Below, piece after piece: positions 9,264 to 18,512 of a stretch of 64,000 bases of DNA; within the stretch, counting starts at the first letter, position 1, and each line of letters begins with the position of its first letter. The translations under genes were made by a program, and so were the position numbers. Below the pieces are notes generated by a model, which was not told where the DNA came from, did not search any database, and saw only the letters and a program-made list of their open reading frames with translations. This DNA comes from Gracilibacillus salinarum (GTDB lineage: Bacteria; Bacillota; Bacilli; Bacillales; Amphibacillaceae), in assembly GCF_022919575.1 (NCBI RefSeq), contig NZ_CP095071.1:3234001-3298000 (forward strand). Direction: 5' to 3'.

Positions 9264-9464
9264 GTCCCCATGTAACTCTCTCTTACTGTCACCCACAATT
9301 AATGTTTTTCCATAAGTCTTAATCTCTTTCCGTAAGTATTAATGTTTTTCCGTGATTAGGAGAAGAAAGAGCATTTGAGAGAGACTTTTGGAGAAGATGT
9401 GAGAGAAAAATGAAGTGATAATGAAATGGTTCAGCATCAAATAAAACTTGATATATAAAGGTTT

Positions 9465-9507
9465 AGAGCAGAAGTTAAGGGTATCCTTTATCTTCTGTTC
9501 TTTTTCT
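9465..9507 (+). terminator. Terminator-like hairpin inside the 926-bp insertion
   Basis: AGAGCAGAAG...AAGG pairs imperfectly with CCTT...CTTCTGTTCT and is followed by TTTTT. It resembles the glmS terminator (GAACAGAAG/CTTCTGTTC). Confidence 0.55.
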
Positions 9508-9805
9508 ATTTCCTTTCAGCCATTTCTTTGTTACGGAAAAACAAAGTTACCGTTCGACAAATTTCGCAACGAGTGAATCGGGTCAAAATCGGCTGTTTTA
9601 CGGAAAAACATTAATTACGCACCATTATTTGTAAAAGTGGGTTGGAGTTAGGTGTGGTATGGGATTGAGGGTGATTTGGGGAGGGAAAGAGATTAATGTT
9701 GGGGGACACTTACAAAAATGTAACTCTTTTTACAAAATGTAAGTCAGTTTTACAAAGCAGGGGCAGCGAGACCCATTTATATATCAGCTTTAGGTAATAC
9801 TTCAA

Positions 9806-9852
9806 GAAGAATCGAGAACGTACTATTTGTACAGCTTCTCGGTTCTTTTTTG
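9806..9852 (+). terminator. Second terminator-like hairpin inside the 926-bp insertion
   Basis: AGAATCGAGAA (9808-9818) pairs with TTCTCGGTTCT (9836-9846) and is followed by a T-tract. No gene precedes it within the element. Confidence 0.6.
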
Positions 9853-10201
9853 TTTGAAGAAAAGTCTGAGAAACTATGCATGACAAGGGTTGGAGGTAAA
9901 AGAAAAAACGTTAGTGCGTGGAAAAATATGAGGTAGAGAGTAAGAAAAAAGCGTTATGATTCTTCTATCTATTCTCTTAATTCTCCAATCTACTCTGTAA
10001 AACCGAGTTCCATTTTTCGATTCTTTCCCGAATAATTTTCGATTAATTTCGACAATAAATGATGCTTTTCTTTGTAAAACCGAGTTAAAATAAACGGCGA
10101 AGATTTAGGAGTGAAAAAGGGCGTGAGTGTATGTGGGGTAAGGGGGTGTGTGAGGTTTGGGGTTTTGTAAGAGTGAGTTACTTGGGGACAGAAGATAGGT
10201 T

Positions 10202-10791
10202 CCTATAATATGGATTATGCCAACTAGGCGCTTTATGCTTGGTGGTAATTTTGAAATGATTCATGTGCTGGGATACCGCTCCGTCCAACCACTCCGCGTC
10301 CTGCGGGGCACGGCTGAAGCTAACTTTGTAAAGAAAATCACTTTACAAAGTGGATCTTCAGCGCCTGCCTGTCCCGCGGGAGTCTCCGTGGTTGGCCTAC
10401 GCTAGGATGTGGACTCTACAACTTTTGTAAGAGATAGCATATTGATCACTGTATATATAACAGCAATTGAATGAATAACATAATGCCTAGATCCACTGCT
10501 TTTAGCTGTTCCATATGATGTAGCACTTCCCTAAAGCGTAGGAAATAGGCGGAGACTCCCGTGGAATCAGCGCGAGCTGAAGATCCACTTGGTCTGTGCC
10601 TGTGTCTGCAAGTATCGCTTCGAAGTGAGCTTCCTCGGCACAAGGCAGCAAAGATGCTGTTCAAGTAGTAGCCTAGCTGAAGCCGTGCCCACAGGACGCG
10701 GAGCCTATTTCCGGAGCTTTGCAACGCAGATAAAATATTTCAAAATGACTGTTTTGCCATATAGCCTTAGTTGACATAATCCATATTATGG
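10202..10791 (+). repeat. 590-bp two-hairpin element, copy B (body L-to-R)
   Basis: Terminal repeats lie at 10202-10219 and 10774-10791. Module L is closed by CCAACCAC and GTGGTTGG. Module R is closed by GGAAATAGGC (10541-10550) and GCCTATTTCC (10703-10712). The right shell with GGACCGGGCGGG...CCGGTTTTTCTT runs to about 10850. The left shell lies 926 bp away because of the nested insertion. Confidence 0.9.
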
Positions 10792-10977
10792 GAAGTTGTT
10801 TATTGATTAAGTCAATTAGGACCGGGCGGGTTATGGCCGGTTTTTCTTACTTATAAGTTAGCTAGTCAAAAAGTTAAAGAACTTGCATTTTCTCTTATTA
10901 GTTCGGGGTAGTAGAGTTACAAAACACGCTCTGTTAGAATCGTGGTAGGTTAAAATACATATATTGGAGTGAATGGA

Positions 10978-11706
10978 ATGTTAATCGGTCACATCAAAGA
11001 AATTGTCCGCCATCCTGTAAAATCGCTTCGAGGTGAAGCGGTACAACAATCTAAAATAATGGATTATGGTCTGTATGGAGACCGCAGCCACGCTTATTTG
11101 GATCAAACAAAAGAAACGGATTTTTTAACGATAGCACAATTTCAGGAAATGGTTCGGTATCAGGCGAGATTTGTTGGAGAAGAATCTTTGGACAAGTACC
11201 CAAATGTTGAGGTGATTACACCAGAAGGAGAGGTTTTTGATTGGCAAGATCAAGGCTTAATCGAAGAAATGGAAGACAAATCCCAACGAAAAATTTCTAC
11301 TAGACAATACACGCCGTCACATGTTCCGATTGGCCCCATTGCGGTAGAACATGTTCTCCTCGCAACAGATGCTTCTTTGGATAAGTTGGAAGAATTATGG
11401 GGGAAGGACCGAGTAGATTTGAGACGTTTTCGACCAAATTTATTTATTTCATTACTTGATAAGAAACCATTTATTGAAGAAGAATGGATTGGTCGTCGCA
11501 TTAAGATCGGACAGGAAGTAGAAATGGAATTTGTCGGACATTGTAAAAGGTGTATGATCATAACGGTTGATCCAGAAGATGCCGAACGAGACCCGAGCTT
11601 ACATAAAACCGTTATAAAAGAAAGGAAAAATAATTTTGGAGTTTATGCATCTGTGATCAAAACAGGTGATATTCATCTCGATGATGAAGTTCATTTAGTG
11701 GAGTAG
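10978..11706 (+). CDS. MOSC-domain protein
   Basis: A 242-aa protein with an N-terminal MOSC beta-barrel segment (IKEIVRHPVKSLRGE near the start, then YGLYGDR) and a C-terminal MOSC domain whose conserved cysteine lies in GHCKRCMI (about residues 189-196). MOSC proteins bind pyranopterin-molybdenum cofactor or act on sulfur carried by that Cys; the substrate here cannot be told. TTGGAG at 10964-10969 supports ATG 10978 over GTG 10969. It stands alone, with no molybdopterin genes nearby. Confidence 0.8.
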   Translation: MLIGHIKEIVRHPVKSLRGEAVQQSKIMDYGLYGDRSHAYLDQTKETDFLTIAQFQEMVRYQARFVGEESLDKYPNVEVITPEGEVFDWQDQGLIEEMEDKSQRKISTRQYTPSHVPIGPIAVEHVLLATDASLDKLEELWGKDRVDLRRFRPNLFISLLDKKPFIEEEWIGRRIKIGQEVEMEFVGHCKRCMIITVDPEDAERDPSLHKTVIKERKNNFGVYASVIKTGDIHLDDEVHLVE

Positions 11707-11720
11707 TATGAATGAATTCG

Positions 11721-11904
11721 GCCTCAATATATTTTATCACGGCGCTAACCGTCCGTAATGATACTTCTTCAAAATGCGAGAGATAAATAAGAAACTAAGA
11801 GGGAGATAAACGGACAATAAGTTTCGCTAGCAATCAATGGGGTCAAACCCTCCCTGATTGAAGTCTCACTTTATTCTGTATAACTGAATTGTTGAAGAAG
11901 TATC
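11721..11904 (-). mobile_element. Orphan end resembling an IS200/IS605-type right end or guide-RNA scaffold
   Basis: On the minus strand a long-range stem, GATACTTCTTCAA with TTGAAGAAGTATC (11904-11892 and 11772-11760), is followed by ATTACGGACGGTTAGC and GCCGTGATAAAATATA. The end motif GACGGTTAGCnnCGTGATAAA recurs at 44540-44563 after a different hairpin. From memory this resembles the right-end/omega-RNA region of TnpB elements in Bacillaceae; no tnpA or tnpB is present. Identification is tentative. Confidence 0.35.
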
Positions 11905-12005
11905 TTCTATCATTTTAAAAATCAATGAATGAGCCCATCTGTCATTAGAAATGTGAACGCACTGCCTATATGCTATACTAGAGAAAAAACAGGGTGATAA
12001 AATAT

Positions 12006-12677
12006 ATGCAAAAAAGGCTATCAGACAGTGTAGCGGATGATTTAATGTCGATGATTACAATAGAGAAACGCTTTGTTCCGGGCGATAAGCTTCCAAACGA
12101 AAATGAGTTATCAGAGGAGCTGAATATTAGCAGGACAACCCTTCGTGAGGCGATTCGAATATTGGTGACGAACGGTATTTTAGAAATTAGACGTGGAAAA
12201 GGTACATATATTATAGATGATCTTGATATAAAAAGTTTAGAATCCTTAAGCTTTCTTACTGATGCCAAAATTAATGCGAAAGATTTATACGAAATGCGTC
12301 TAATCTTTGAACCAGAAGCGGCTTATTACGCAACAACGAGAGCAAGTGACGCCGAATTGAAACGTATATTGGACTATGGTAAGCAAATCGAAGAGAAAAT
12401 AAAGCGTTATGAGGATCGTACCGATGTTGAACAAAAATTCCATAAATCTATCGTGAAAGCGACGCATAATGAATTCATGGAAAAGCTGATGCCAGTTATT
12501 TATCAAGCGATCGATAAGGGAGTCATCCTCTCCAAGAAAAAAGAATTAGCGATCAAAGACACGATCAACGATCATAATATGATTATGGAATTCATGCTGA
12601 ATCGCAATCCCGAAGGTGCGAGAAGTGCAATGAGGATTCATATTTTGCATGCAATGAGAGAGTTAGGGATTGAATGA
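12006..12677 (+). CDS. FadR-type GntR-family transcriptional regulator
   Basis: A 223-aa repressor with an N-terminal winged helix (about residues 8-70; PGDKLPNENELSEELNISRTTLREAIRIL then the wing RRGKGTYI) and a C-terminal all-helical FCD ligand domain (about 85-220), with typical metal-binding positions EMRLIFEPEA and H residues near the end. AGGGTGA (11991-11997) favours ATG 12006 over the in-frame GTG 11994. Ligand unknown. It faces ilvD convergently across a bidirectional terminator, so ilvD is not obviously its target. Confidence 0.85.
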   Translation: MQKRLSDSVADDLMSMITIEKRFVPGDKLPNENELSEELNISRTTLREAIRILVTNGILEIRRGKGTYIIDDLDIKSLESLSFLTDAKINAKDLYEMRLIFEPEAAYYATTRASDAELKRILDYGKQIEEKIKRYEDRTDVEQKFHKSIVKATHNEFMEKLMPVIYQAIDKGVILSKKKELAIKDTINDHNMIMEFMLNRNPEGARSAMRIHILHAMRELGIE

Positions 12678-12702
12678 TTTTTGATGATATAGAAGTAAAC
12701 AT

Positions 12703-12772
12703 GCCGAATATAATAGGCAGTTGTATATGATTTATGTTAGCTAGGACCGGTGGGCTTTCCCTCGTTTTTCTT
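12703..12772 (+). repeat. Solo right shell of the 590-bp family
   Basis: ATATAATAGGCAGTTGTATA... followed by GGACCGGTGGGC...CGTTTTTCTT matches the right shells of complete copies (for example 2336-2400 and 38548-38612) without any body. It may serve as terminator for the regulator upstream. Confidence 0.65.
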
Positions 12773-12781
12773 AAAATATAA

Positions 12782-12823
12782 GAAATAAACGTTCGGCACA
12801 ATTTTGTCCGAACGTTTATTTTG
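12782..12823. terminator. Bidirectional terminator between regulator and ilvD
   Basis: AATAAACGTTCGG (12784-12796) pairs with CCGAACGTTTATT (12808-12820). A/T-rich tracts on both sides suit either strand. Confidence 0.8.
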
Positions 12824-12846
12824 GTGAAATTATATGAATCTATTAT

Positions 12847-14520
12847 TTATATACTCATCACACCGCCGTTTGAAGCGTTTGTTACAAGTTTTGAATATCT
12901 GCCTAACCAGCCATTTTTAATCTTTGGCTCAAAAGGTTTCAAAGATTTTCTGCGCTCTTCTAACACGTCGTCCGATACGTTAACATTAAGGGTTCGATTT
13001 GGTAAGTCGATGATAATTTTATCTCCATTTTCGATCAATGCAATAGGTCCTCCCTCTGCTGCTTCAGGAGAAATATGTCCGATTGAAATACCGCGGGATG
13101 CACCTGAAAAACGACCATCTGTCAGTAACGCCACCGTACTGCCTAAACCACGGCCCATAATAGCTGATGTTGGAGCTAACATCTCCGGCATTCCAGGTCC
13201 ACCTTTAGGGCCTTCATACCGAATTACGACAACATGTCCTTCTTTGACCGCACCATTATCAATCGCTTCTTGTGCTTCCTCCTGAGAATCAAAGACAATG
13301 GCTTCACCTTCAAATTCTTTAATCGCCGGATCCACAGCTCCTACTTTAATAACCGCACCTTCAGGGGCAATGTTACCGTATAAAATCGATAAACCACCGA
13401 CCGGACTGTATGGATTATCTTTTGTACGAATCACCTGTTCATTCGTAATTTGATAGCCACTAACTAATTCTCCCATCGTCTTACCCGTTATTGTTAATCG
13501 ATCTGGATGGATTGCGTCAGGTATTTTTGTTAATTCGTTAATGATGGAGCTCACGCCACCTGCCTTATTAATGTCATCCATGGAGAGATCGGATGCAGGC
13601 ATAATCTTCGCAAGGTATGGAACGCGGGCTGCAATTTTATTAACATCGGCAAGGTTATAATCGATACCTGCTTCATTGGCAATCGCGAGTGTGTGCAGCA
13701 CTGTATTGGTAGATCCACCCATGGCCATATCGAGTGCGAATGCATCATCGATTGCTTCTTTTGTAATGATATCGCGTGGTTTCACATCATCATCAACCAT
13801 ACGAATAAGATGTTTAGCCGCTTCACGAATCAATTCTTTACGTTTATCACTTGTCGCCACAATCGATCCATTTCCAGGGAGGGCTACACCTAACATTTCC
13901 ATTAAACAGTTCATCGAATTTGCGGTGAACATTCCCGAACATGATCCACAGGTTGGACAAGCGTTATTCTCGATATCATTAAATTCTTCTTCGGTCATCT
14001 TTCCAGATTTGTAGGCACCTACCCCTTCAAAAACAGAAGTCAGTGAAAGCTGCTTTCCACTTGAACTAGTACCAGCTTCCATTGGACCACCAGACACAAA
14101 TACGGAAGGTACATTGGTACGAGCGGCAGCCATTAGCATACCAGGTGTAATTTTGTCGCAGTTAGGAATATAAAATACACCATCAAACCAGTGTGCATTT
14201 ATAACCGTTTCTGCACTGTCAGCAATCAGCTCACGGCTCGGTAATGAGTAGCGCATGCCGATATGCCCCATTGCAATACCATCGTCGACACCAATCGTAT
14301 TAAATTCAAAAGGAATACCGCCAGCTTCAATGATAGCTTCTTTTACTACTTCAGCAAATTCGCGTAAATGGACATGACCAGGAATGATATCAATATAGGA
14401 GTTGCAAATGCCGATAAATGGTTTTCCCAAATCCTTTGCTTTTACTTTTCCTGTAGCATACAACAAGCTACGATGAGGAGCACGATCTACCCCAATTTTA
14501 ATCGTGTCACTTCTTCTCAT
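12847..14520 (-). CDS. ilvD: Dihydroxy-acid dehydratase IlvD
   Basis: Iron-sulfur dehydratase that converts 2,3-dihydroxy-isovalerate or -methylvalerate to the 2-keto acids of valine and isoleucine synthesis. The 557-aa sequence has the family cysteines in [16 protein letters not shown] and [15 protein letters not shown], and the SGGPMEAG and C-terminal [14 protein letters not shown] blocks. ATG 14520 gives the usual [17 protein letters not shown] start and AAAGGA lies about 11 nt upstream; ATG 14532 would sit on that ribosome site. It is not with other ilv genes here. Confidence 0.93.
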   Translation of the reverse strand: MRRSDTIKIGVDRAPHRSLLYATGKVKAKDLGKPFIGICNSYIDIIPGHVHLREFAEVVKEAIIEAGGIPFEFNTIGVDDGIAMGHIGMRYSLPSRELIADSAETVINAHWFDGVFYIPNCDKITPGMLMAAARTNVPSVFVSGGPMEAGTSSSGKQLSLTSVFEGVGAYKSGKMTEEEFNDIENNACPTCGSCSGMFTANSMNCLMEMLGVALPGNGSIVATSDKRKELIREAAKHLIRMVDDDVKPRDIITKEAIDDAFALDMAMGGSTNTVLHTLAIANEAGIDYNLADVNKIAARVPYLAKIMPASDLSMDDINKAGGVSSIINELTKIPDAIHPDRLTITGKTMGELVSGYQITNEQVIRTKDNPYSPVGGLSILYGNIAPEGAVIKVGAVDPAIKEFEGEAIVFDSQEEAQEAIDNGAVKEGHVVVIRYEGPKGGPGMPEMLAPTSAIMGRGLGSTVALLTDGRFSGASRGISIGHISPEAAEGGPIALIENGDKIIIDLPNRTLNVNVSDDVLEERRKSLKPFEPKIKNGWLGRYSKLVTNASNGGVMSI

Positions 14521-14811
14521 CTGCACACACATCCTTTAATTTTTATTTGTTTAATGTATTTTATAATGTATGTTGTCTGCTGTCAATAACGTTGTATGAC
14601 TATTAGGGGGTTTTTAAAATAGATGTATTGTTTTTTCTTGAGATTATCGTTGTGTTATATATAAGTTATATAAGATAAATAGGTTGTTTTATCCTATATG
14701 TTAATTCTTTTGATGGATAAAGCTGAAACATTACCAAATAAATGGTTATATTTTTTAAGAAAACCTGTATAATCTAGGTTAACTGTAACAATAGATTGGG
14801 GGAAGACGGAC

Positions 14812-15135
14812 ATGAATATTGATGATTTTCAACAATGGGTTAAAAACTATTACGAAGAGCGCGGCTGGTCAGAGTTAGATATTTTTATCCGAATAGGATT
14901 TTTAGCGGAGGAAACGGGAGAAGTGGCACGGGCGATAAGAGCACTTGAAATTGGCAGAGACAGACCAGATGAAGTGGCCGGTTCATTAGATGAACAGAAA
15001 CAAGAGCTTACAGAGGAATTGGGTGATGTACTCGGGAATCTTATTGTAATAGCGAACAAATACGATATTTCCCTGGAAAGTATTCTTCAGTCCCACCGTA
15101 AAAAACTAAATAGTCGTTATACTGACTCAAATTAA
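14812..15135 (+). CDS. MazG-like nucleotide pyrophosphohydrolase
   Basis: A 107-aa all-alpha NTP pyrophosphatase-like protein. The magnesium-binding pattern EExxE...ExxD is seen as EETGE (about residues 32-36) and EELGD (about 69-73). It likely hydrolyses a (d)NTP or related house-cleaning substrate. A strong GGGGGAAG site precedes the start, and TATAAT at 14768-14773 is a likely -10. It is followed after 26 bp by a HAD phosphatase, suggesting a small nucleotide-sanitation operon. Confidence 0.8.
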   Translation: MNIDDFQQWVKNYYEERGWSELDIFIRIGFLAEETGEVARAIRALEIGRDRPDEVAGSLDEQKQELTEELGDVLGNLIVIANKYDISLESILQSHRKKLNSRYTDSN

Positions 15136-15161
15136 GCAGTTTCAGAAGGGGATACAAACTG

Positions 15162-15848
15162 ATGAAGAAATGTTTAATGATGGATTTGGACGATACTTTA
15201 TGTGATTACCAGCAGGCTAAGCACAATGCTAAGAGAAAAATAGAGCAATATGTAAGTGCCAGAGAGATAAATGCCGAACGTTTTTGGGATCGATACGAGA
15301 AGATAGAACCTGAATTATTCAATCAATTCACGAGAAAAAAGATAACTATTGCAGAATATAGATTCAGAAGGTTTGCTGAAGCACTAGATTCGCCTACAGC
15401 GGAATTTGTCACTACTTTAAATAAGATTTATATGGATGAAGCCAATCAAAATATAGAGCTTTTCCCTGATGCGAAGCTTTTTCTCGAGAAATTGTCAGAG
15501 TCAGATTTTGAGTTGGCATTACTTACCAATGGTCCTGCTGACGGCCAGCGTAAAAAGATCGCCTCACTGGGGCTTGAAAAATATATAAAGCATTTTTATA
15601 TCAGCTCTGAAACAGGATTTTCTAAGCCCGATAAGAAAGCGTTCTGCCACGTATTAGATGCATTACATGTGGTGGAATCTCAAGCATGGATGATTGGAGA
15701 CTCTATTAAATACGATATGGAAGGTGCGAAAGCGTCCGGAATGAGAGGAATTTTAGTTGACCGGTATCATCGCTATACAGGTCGTGATTGGGTGAAAGTC
15801 GGCTCATTGACTGAATTGCTAGGAACTAAGCGGCATTTTATAGAGTAA
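15162..15848 (+). CDS. HAD-superfamily hydrolase, YjjG/pyrimidine-nucleotidase-like
   Basis: A 228-aa phosphatase with all four HAD motifs: DLDDT near residue 6, TNGP (motif II, about 126), conserved Lys in SKPDKKAF (motif III, about 155) and GDSIKYDMEGA (motif IV, about 178). A helical cap lies between motifs I and II. The closest resemblance is to nucleotide 5'-phosphatases that remove odd pyrimidine nucleotides, which would fit the MazG-like neighbour; this substrate is an inference. Confidence 0.8.
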   Translation: MKKCLMMDLDDTLCDYQQAKHNAKRKIEQYVSAREINAERFWDRYEKIEPELFNQFTRKKITIAEYRFRRFAEALDSPTAEFVTTLNKIYMDEANQNIELFPDAKLFLEKLSESDFELALLTNGPADGQRKKIASLGLEKYIKHFYISSETGFSKPDKKAFCHVLDALHVVESQAWMIGDSIKYDMEGAKASGMRGILVDRYHRYTGRDWVKVGSLTELLGTKRHFIE

Positions 15849-15942
15849 TAACTATAAAATGGTGATAATGGTAGAGGTAGTGATTGAAAATATGGTAATC
15901 TAATAAGAAATATTAATCGATTAACGAAAGAGGTGCACCTGT

Positions 15943-16536
15943 ATGTCGAAAAATGAACGGAACCCTACTGTGGATATGTATCTGGAAAAGGAATCAAAAT
16001 GGAAGGAAGAATTCGTGAAGCTTCGTGAGATTGTACTTGATTGTGAGCTGACAGAGGACTTTAAGTGGAAACATCCCTGCTATACACTAAATAATAAAAA
16101 TGTTGTCCTGATTCATGGGTTTAAAGATTATTGTGCATTGCTGTTTCACAAGGGGGCATTGTTAAAGGATCCGCATAACATGCTGATACAACAAACGGAA
16201 AACGTACAAGCAGCCCGCCAGTTGCGGTTTACTAATCTGGAAGAAATAGTCGACAATGCTGAGTTCGTGAAGGAATATATCTTGCAAGCTATTGAAGTGG
16301 AAAAGGCCGGGTTGGAAGTGGAATTGAAAAAGCACGAAGAATACAATACCCCGAAGAACTCCAGCAGAAATTCGATGAACTTCCTGAATTACAAACTGCT
16401 TTTGAAAAATTAACTCCCGGAAGACAACGCGCATATATTTTTCATTTCTCTAAAGCAAAACGATCCGCGACGAGAGCATCCAGAATCGAAAAAAGCATAA
16501 AACCGATTATGGAAGGAAAAGGGCTGAATGATTAGC
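15943..16536 (+). pseudogene. YdeI-like (DUF1801/YdhG-related) gene with two compensating frameshifts
   Basis: The open frame stops at 16413 after 156 codons, but homology continues in the next frame from PEELQQKFDELPELQTAFEK through RQRAYIFHFSKAKRSATRASR. It then returns to the first frame for the family-typical end KPIMEGKGLND (stop 16534-16536). The breaks are a missing base near 16348-16352 (ACCCC) and an extra A near 16499-16503 (AAAAA). Both lie in homopolymers, so sequencing error is possible. The intact product is a small soluble protein of poorly known function, often linked to iron or peptide stress. Confidence 0.75.
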
Positions 16537-16560
16537 TGCAGATAACCAGGAGGGGATAGG

Positions 16561-17355
16561 ATGATTCGAAAGCTAAACGCTAATGATCATGATTCAGTCA
16601 TGGCGCTTATTGGACATAAGCCTGCGGAAAATTTGTTCATTATTGGCGATATTGAGGCTTATGGGTATGACGCAGATATCCAAGAGCTTTGGGGACAATT
16701 CGAAAACGAAAAACTGATAGCGATTTTGTTACGCTACGAACAGAATTATATACCGTTTAGCGAGCAAGCGTATGATGTTCAAGGTTTTGCAGAAATTATC
16801 AATAATGCTGGTGGCCGATTAGAAATAAGTGGATTAAAGTACATAATAGAACCGTTAAAACCATTGATAAAAAGAGAGGTTAAGAAACTTCATGAGACCT
16901 ATTATGCTAAATGTAGTGCCATAAGTTATGAAGTCGAGCAGGAACGTTTGCTTCAGGTCAGTTATTTACAGGCCTCCGAATATAAAGACAACGTTGATAT
17001 GTTACGTTCAATTCCTGAATTTGAAGGTGGCTACTTTAGTGTGGAAGCGAGGAAGCGTGAAGCGGAAGATAAAACAGGAAGAACGTATATCGTACGAAAC
17101 GAGCAAGGTACAATGGTTGCCTCTGCATCTTCTACAGCAGAGAATTCGCAATCTGCGATGATTGTTGGTGTGGGAACAAGACCAGCATATGAACGGCAGG
17201 GATATGCAACATTATGTATGGAAAAGCTGTGCAGCGAACTGTTAGCAGAAGGCAAATCACTTTGTCTGTTTTACGACAATCCGGCAGCGGGAAATATTTA
17301 TAAGCGGATGGGATTTGAGGATATTGGGTTTTGGACGATGATTCGATATGAGTAA
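16561..17355 (+). CDS. GNAT-family N-acetyltransferase
   Basis: A 264-aa protein whose C-terminal half is a GNAT domain: beta4-alpha3 VGVGTRPAYERQGYAT with the acetyl-CoA pyrophosphate loop (R/Q-x-x-G-x-G/A form, about residues 200-220) and LFYDNPAAGNIYKRMGFEDIG near the end. The N-terminal half is a diverged GNAT-like or FR47-type extension. The acceptor substrate is unknown. GGAGGGGATAGG precedes the ATG. A terminator follows. Confidence 0.8.
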   Translation: MIRKLNANDHDSVMALIGHKPAENLFIIGDIEAYGYDADIQELWGQFENEKLIAILLRYEQNYIPFSEQAYDVQGFAEIINNAGGRLEISGLKYIIEPLKPLIKREVKKLHETYYAKCSAISYEVEQERLLQVSYLQASEYKDNVDMLRSIPEFEGGYFSVEARKREAEDKTGRTYIVRNEQGTMVASASSTAENSQSAMIVGVGTRPAYERQGYATLCMEKLCSELLAEGKSLCLFYDNPAAGNIYKRMGFEDIGFWTMIRYE

Positions 17356-17377
17356 TACCAATTTAGTATAAAAAGTT

Positions 17378-17412
17378 GGAGAGAGTACACCTATATATAC
17401 CCTCTCCTTTTA
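17378..17412 (+). terminator. Terminator after the GNAT gene
   Basis: GGAGAGAGTA pairs with TACCCTCTCC with mismatches and is followed by TTTTACTTT. Confidence 0.65.
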
Positions 17413-17448
17413 CTTTGATTAAGAAATAATTTAAAGGTGGTGCCTAGA

Positions 17449-18039
17449 TTGGAAATACTGTTAAGCCTTGTATTTCTGTTTCTAATTAGTTATTACAACT
17501 ATAAGTTAATCCAAGTCTTGCGGAAAATGAAGAAACAAATAATCCTGCCAACAACCAGTGAAGAGTTGATATCTTTAAGAAGACACCCTCAGCAGACAGT
17601 GGATTTTCCCAGCTATTCTACACAAAAAACAGCACTGTTCATGTATGCTTTTATTCTGCTGTTATTAAGTATTATATTCATTTATGACTTACTTTCAAAC
17701 GAGTTTCAGTCTGTTTATTTAGTATTAATTCCAGCTTACATCTATTCACAGCAGCTCTTCAATCTATTTGCTGTTGTTGATGATGGCATAATCAGTGGCA
17801 GTCGATTTATTCCTTGGGATAAAATGAAATCCTTTCAGCTTATTCCGATCGATATCAACCATAAATACTATGGCTTCGAAAAAGAAGTGAATCACAATGG
17901 CTTTGAGCTAAAAATAAAAACTGGTATTAGCTCGATAAGCTGTATTATTACTTCAAAAGAGATGAAGACAAAGTTGGTGCAAATTCTAAATAAGAAAATT
18001 CATAATGAATCGAGTAGTCTGAAATGGAGCAACGAGTAA
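17449..18039 (+). CDS. Small membrane protein, DUF5673-like
   Basis: About 196 aa with three hydrophobic segments (residues 2-22, about 60-82 and about 90-112) and a soluble C-terminal domain with a PWDKMKSFQLI strand, resembling PH-like tails of bacterial membrane proteins of unknown function. AAAGGTGG at 17433-17440 best fits a TTG start at 17449; GTG codons at 17437 and 17440 overlap that site. No operon partner is evident. Confidence 0.55.
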   Translation: MEILLSLVFLFLISYYNYKLIQVLRKMKKQIILPTTSEELISLRRHPQQTVDFPSYSTQKTALFMYAFILLLLSIIFIYDLLSNEFQSVYLVLIPAYIYSQQLFNLFAVVDDGIISGSRFIPWDKMKSFQLIPIDINHKYYGFEKEVNHNGFELKIKTGISSISCIITSKEMKTKLVQILNKKIHNESSSLKWSNE

Positions 18040-18069
18040 ACGATTTGATGGATTACTAACTTCAAATAC

Positions 18070-18098
18070 TTGAAATTATTAACAAAAGGCACTATAAT
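18070..18098 (+). promoter_or_regulatory. Strong SigA-type promoter of the padR operon
   Basis: TTGAAA (18070-18075), a 17-bp spacer, TATAAT (18093-18098). Just downstream, AACAAGATA...TATCTTGTT (about 18115-18138) is an inverted repeat that could be the PadR operator. Confidence 0.8.
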
Positions 18099-18179
18099 AT
18101 ATCTATATTGTATAACAAGATACTAAATATCTTGTTATTTTATTTAGCAGGTATCATGCAATGCAAGGTAGGTGAGGGA

Positions 18180-18512
18180 ATGTCTGTAAGGAGTCAATTA
18201 TTAAAAGGAATATTAGAGGGGTGTATTTTAGCTATTATCTCCAAAGAATCTGTATATGGTTATGAATTAGCAATGAAATTACAAGGGCAGGGGATAGACG
18301 TAAGTGAAGGTTCTATTTATCCAATTTTATTACGGTTGCAAAAAGATAAGTTAATTCAAGGGGAAATGAGGAAATCCCCCAGTGGTCCTAATCGCAAATA
18401 CTATACCCTGACTGCCAAAGGATACGAATCATTAGCAAGCTTTAAAAAGAATTGGAACAGTCTTAAGGTGCCGGTAGATCAATTATTAACAGAAGAGGAG
18501 GAAGTAGAATGA
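18180..18512 (+). CDS. PadR-family transcriptional regulator
   Basis: A 110-aa winged-helix repressor. Hallmarks are LKGILEGCILAIISKESVYGYELAMKL at the start and the recognition/wing region SEGSIYPILLRLQKDKLIQGE...GPNRKYYTLTAKGYE. GGTGAGG at 18171-18177 supports ATG 18180; the longer upstream frame lies beyond the promoter and would not be transcribed in full. The stop overlaps the next start by 4 bp (ATGA), so this is a two-gene regulatory pair, probably autoregulated. Confidence 0.88.
   Translation: MSVRSQLLKGILEGCILAIISKESVYGYELAMKLQGQGIDVSEGSIYPILLRLQKDKLIQGEMRKSPSGPNRKYYTLTAKGYESLASFKKNWNSLKVPVDQLLTEEEEVE

Larger units (their letters stand above)
9264..10189. mobile_element. 926-bp MITE-like insertion with 23-bp inverted ends
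   Basis: Left end (9264-9286) starts GTCCCCATGTAACTC and right end (10167-10189) finishes GAGTTACTTGGGGAC; the 23-bp ends match at 21 positions. A 7-bp direct repeat, GGAAGAT (9257-9263) and AGAAGAT (10190-10196), flanks it. The uninterrupted target is preserved in the related copy near 51060-51075. No frame above 60 codons is present. Inside are direct and inverted copies of CGGAAAAACATTAAT-type sequence and an internal end-like GGGGGACACTTAC (9701-9713), so the element may itself be composite. A transposase must act in trans. Confidence 0.8.

Noticed and set aside
12821..13285. A 154-codon plus-strand frame opposite ilvD
   Set aside because: It is the antisense of a conserved enzyme, with no ribosome site or recognisable domain.
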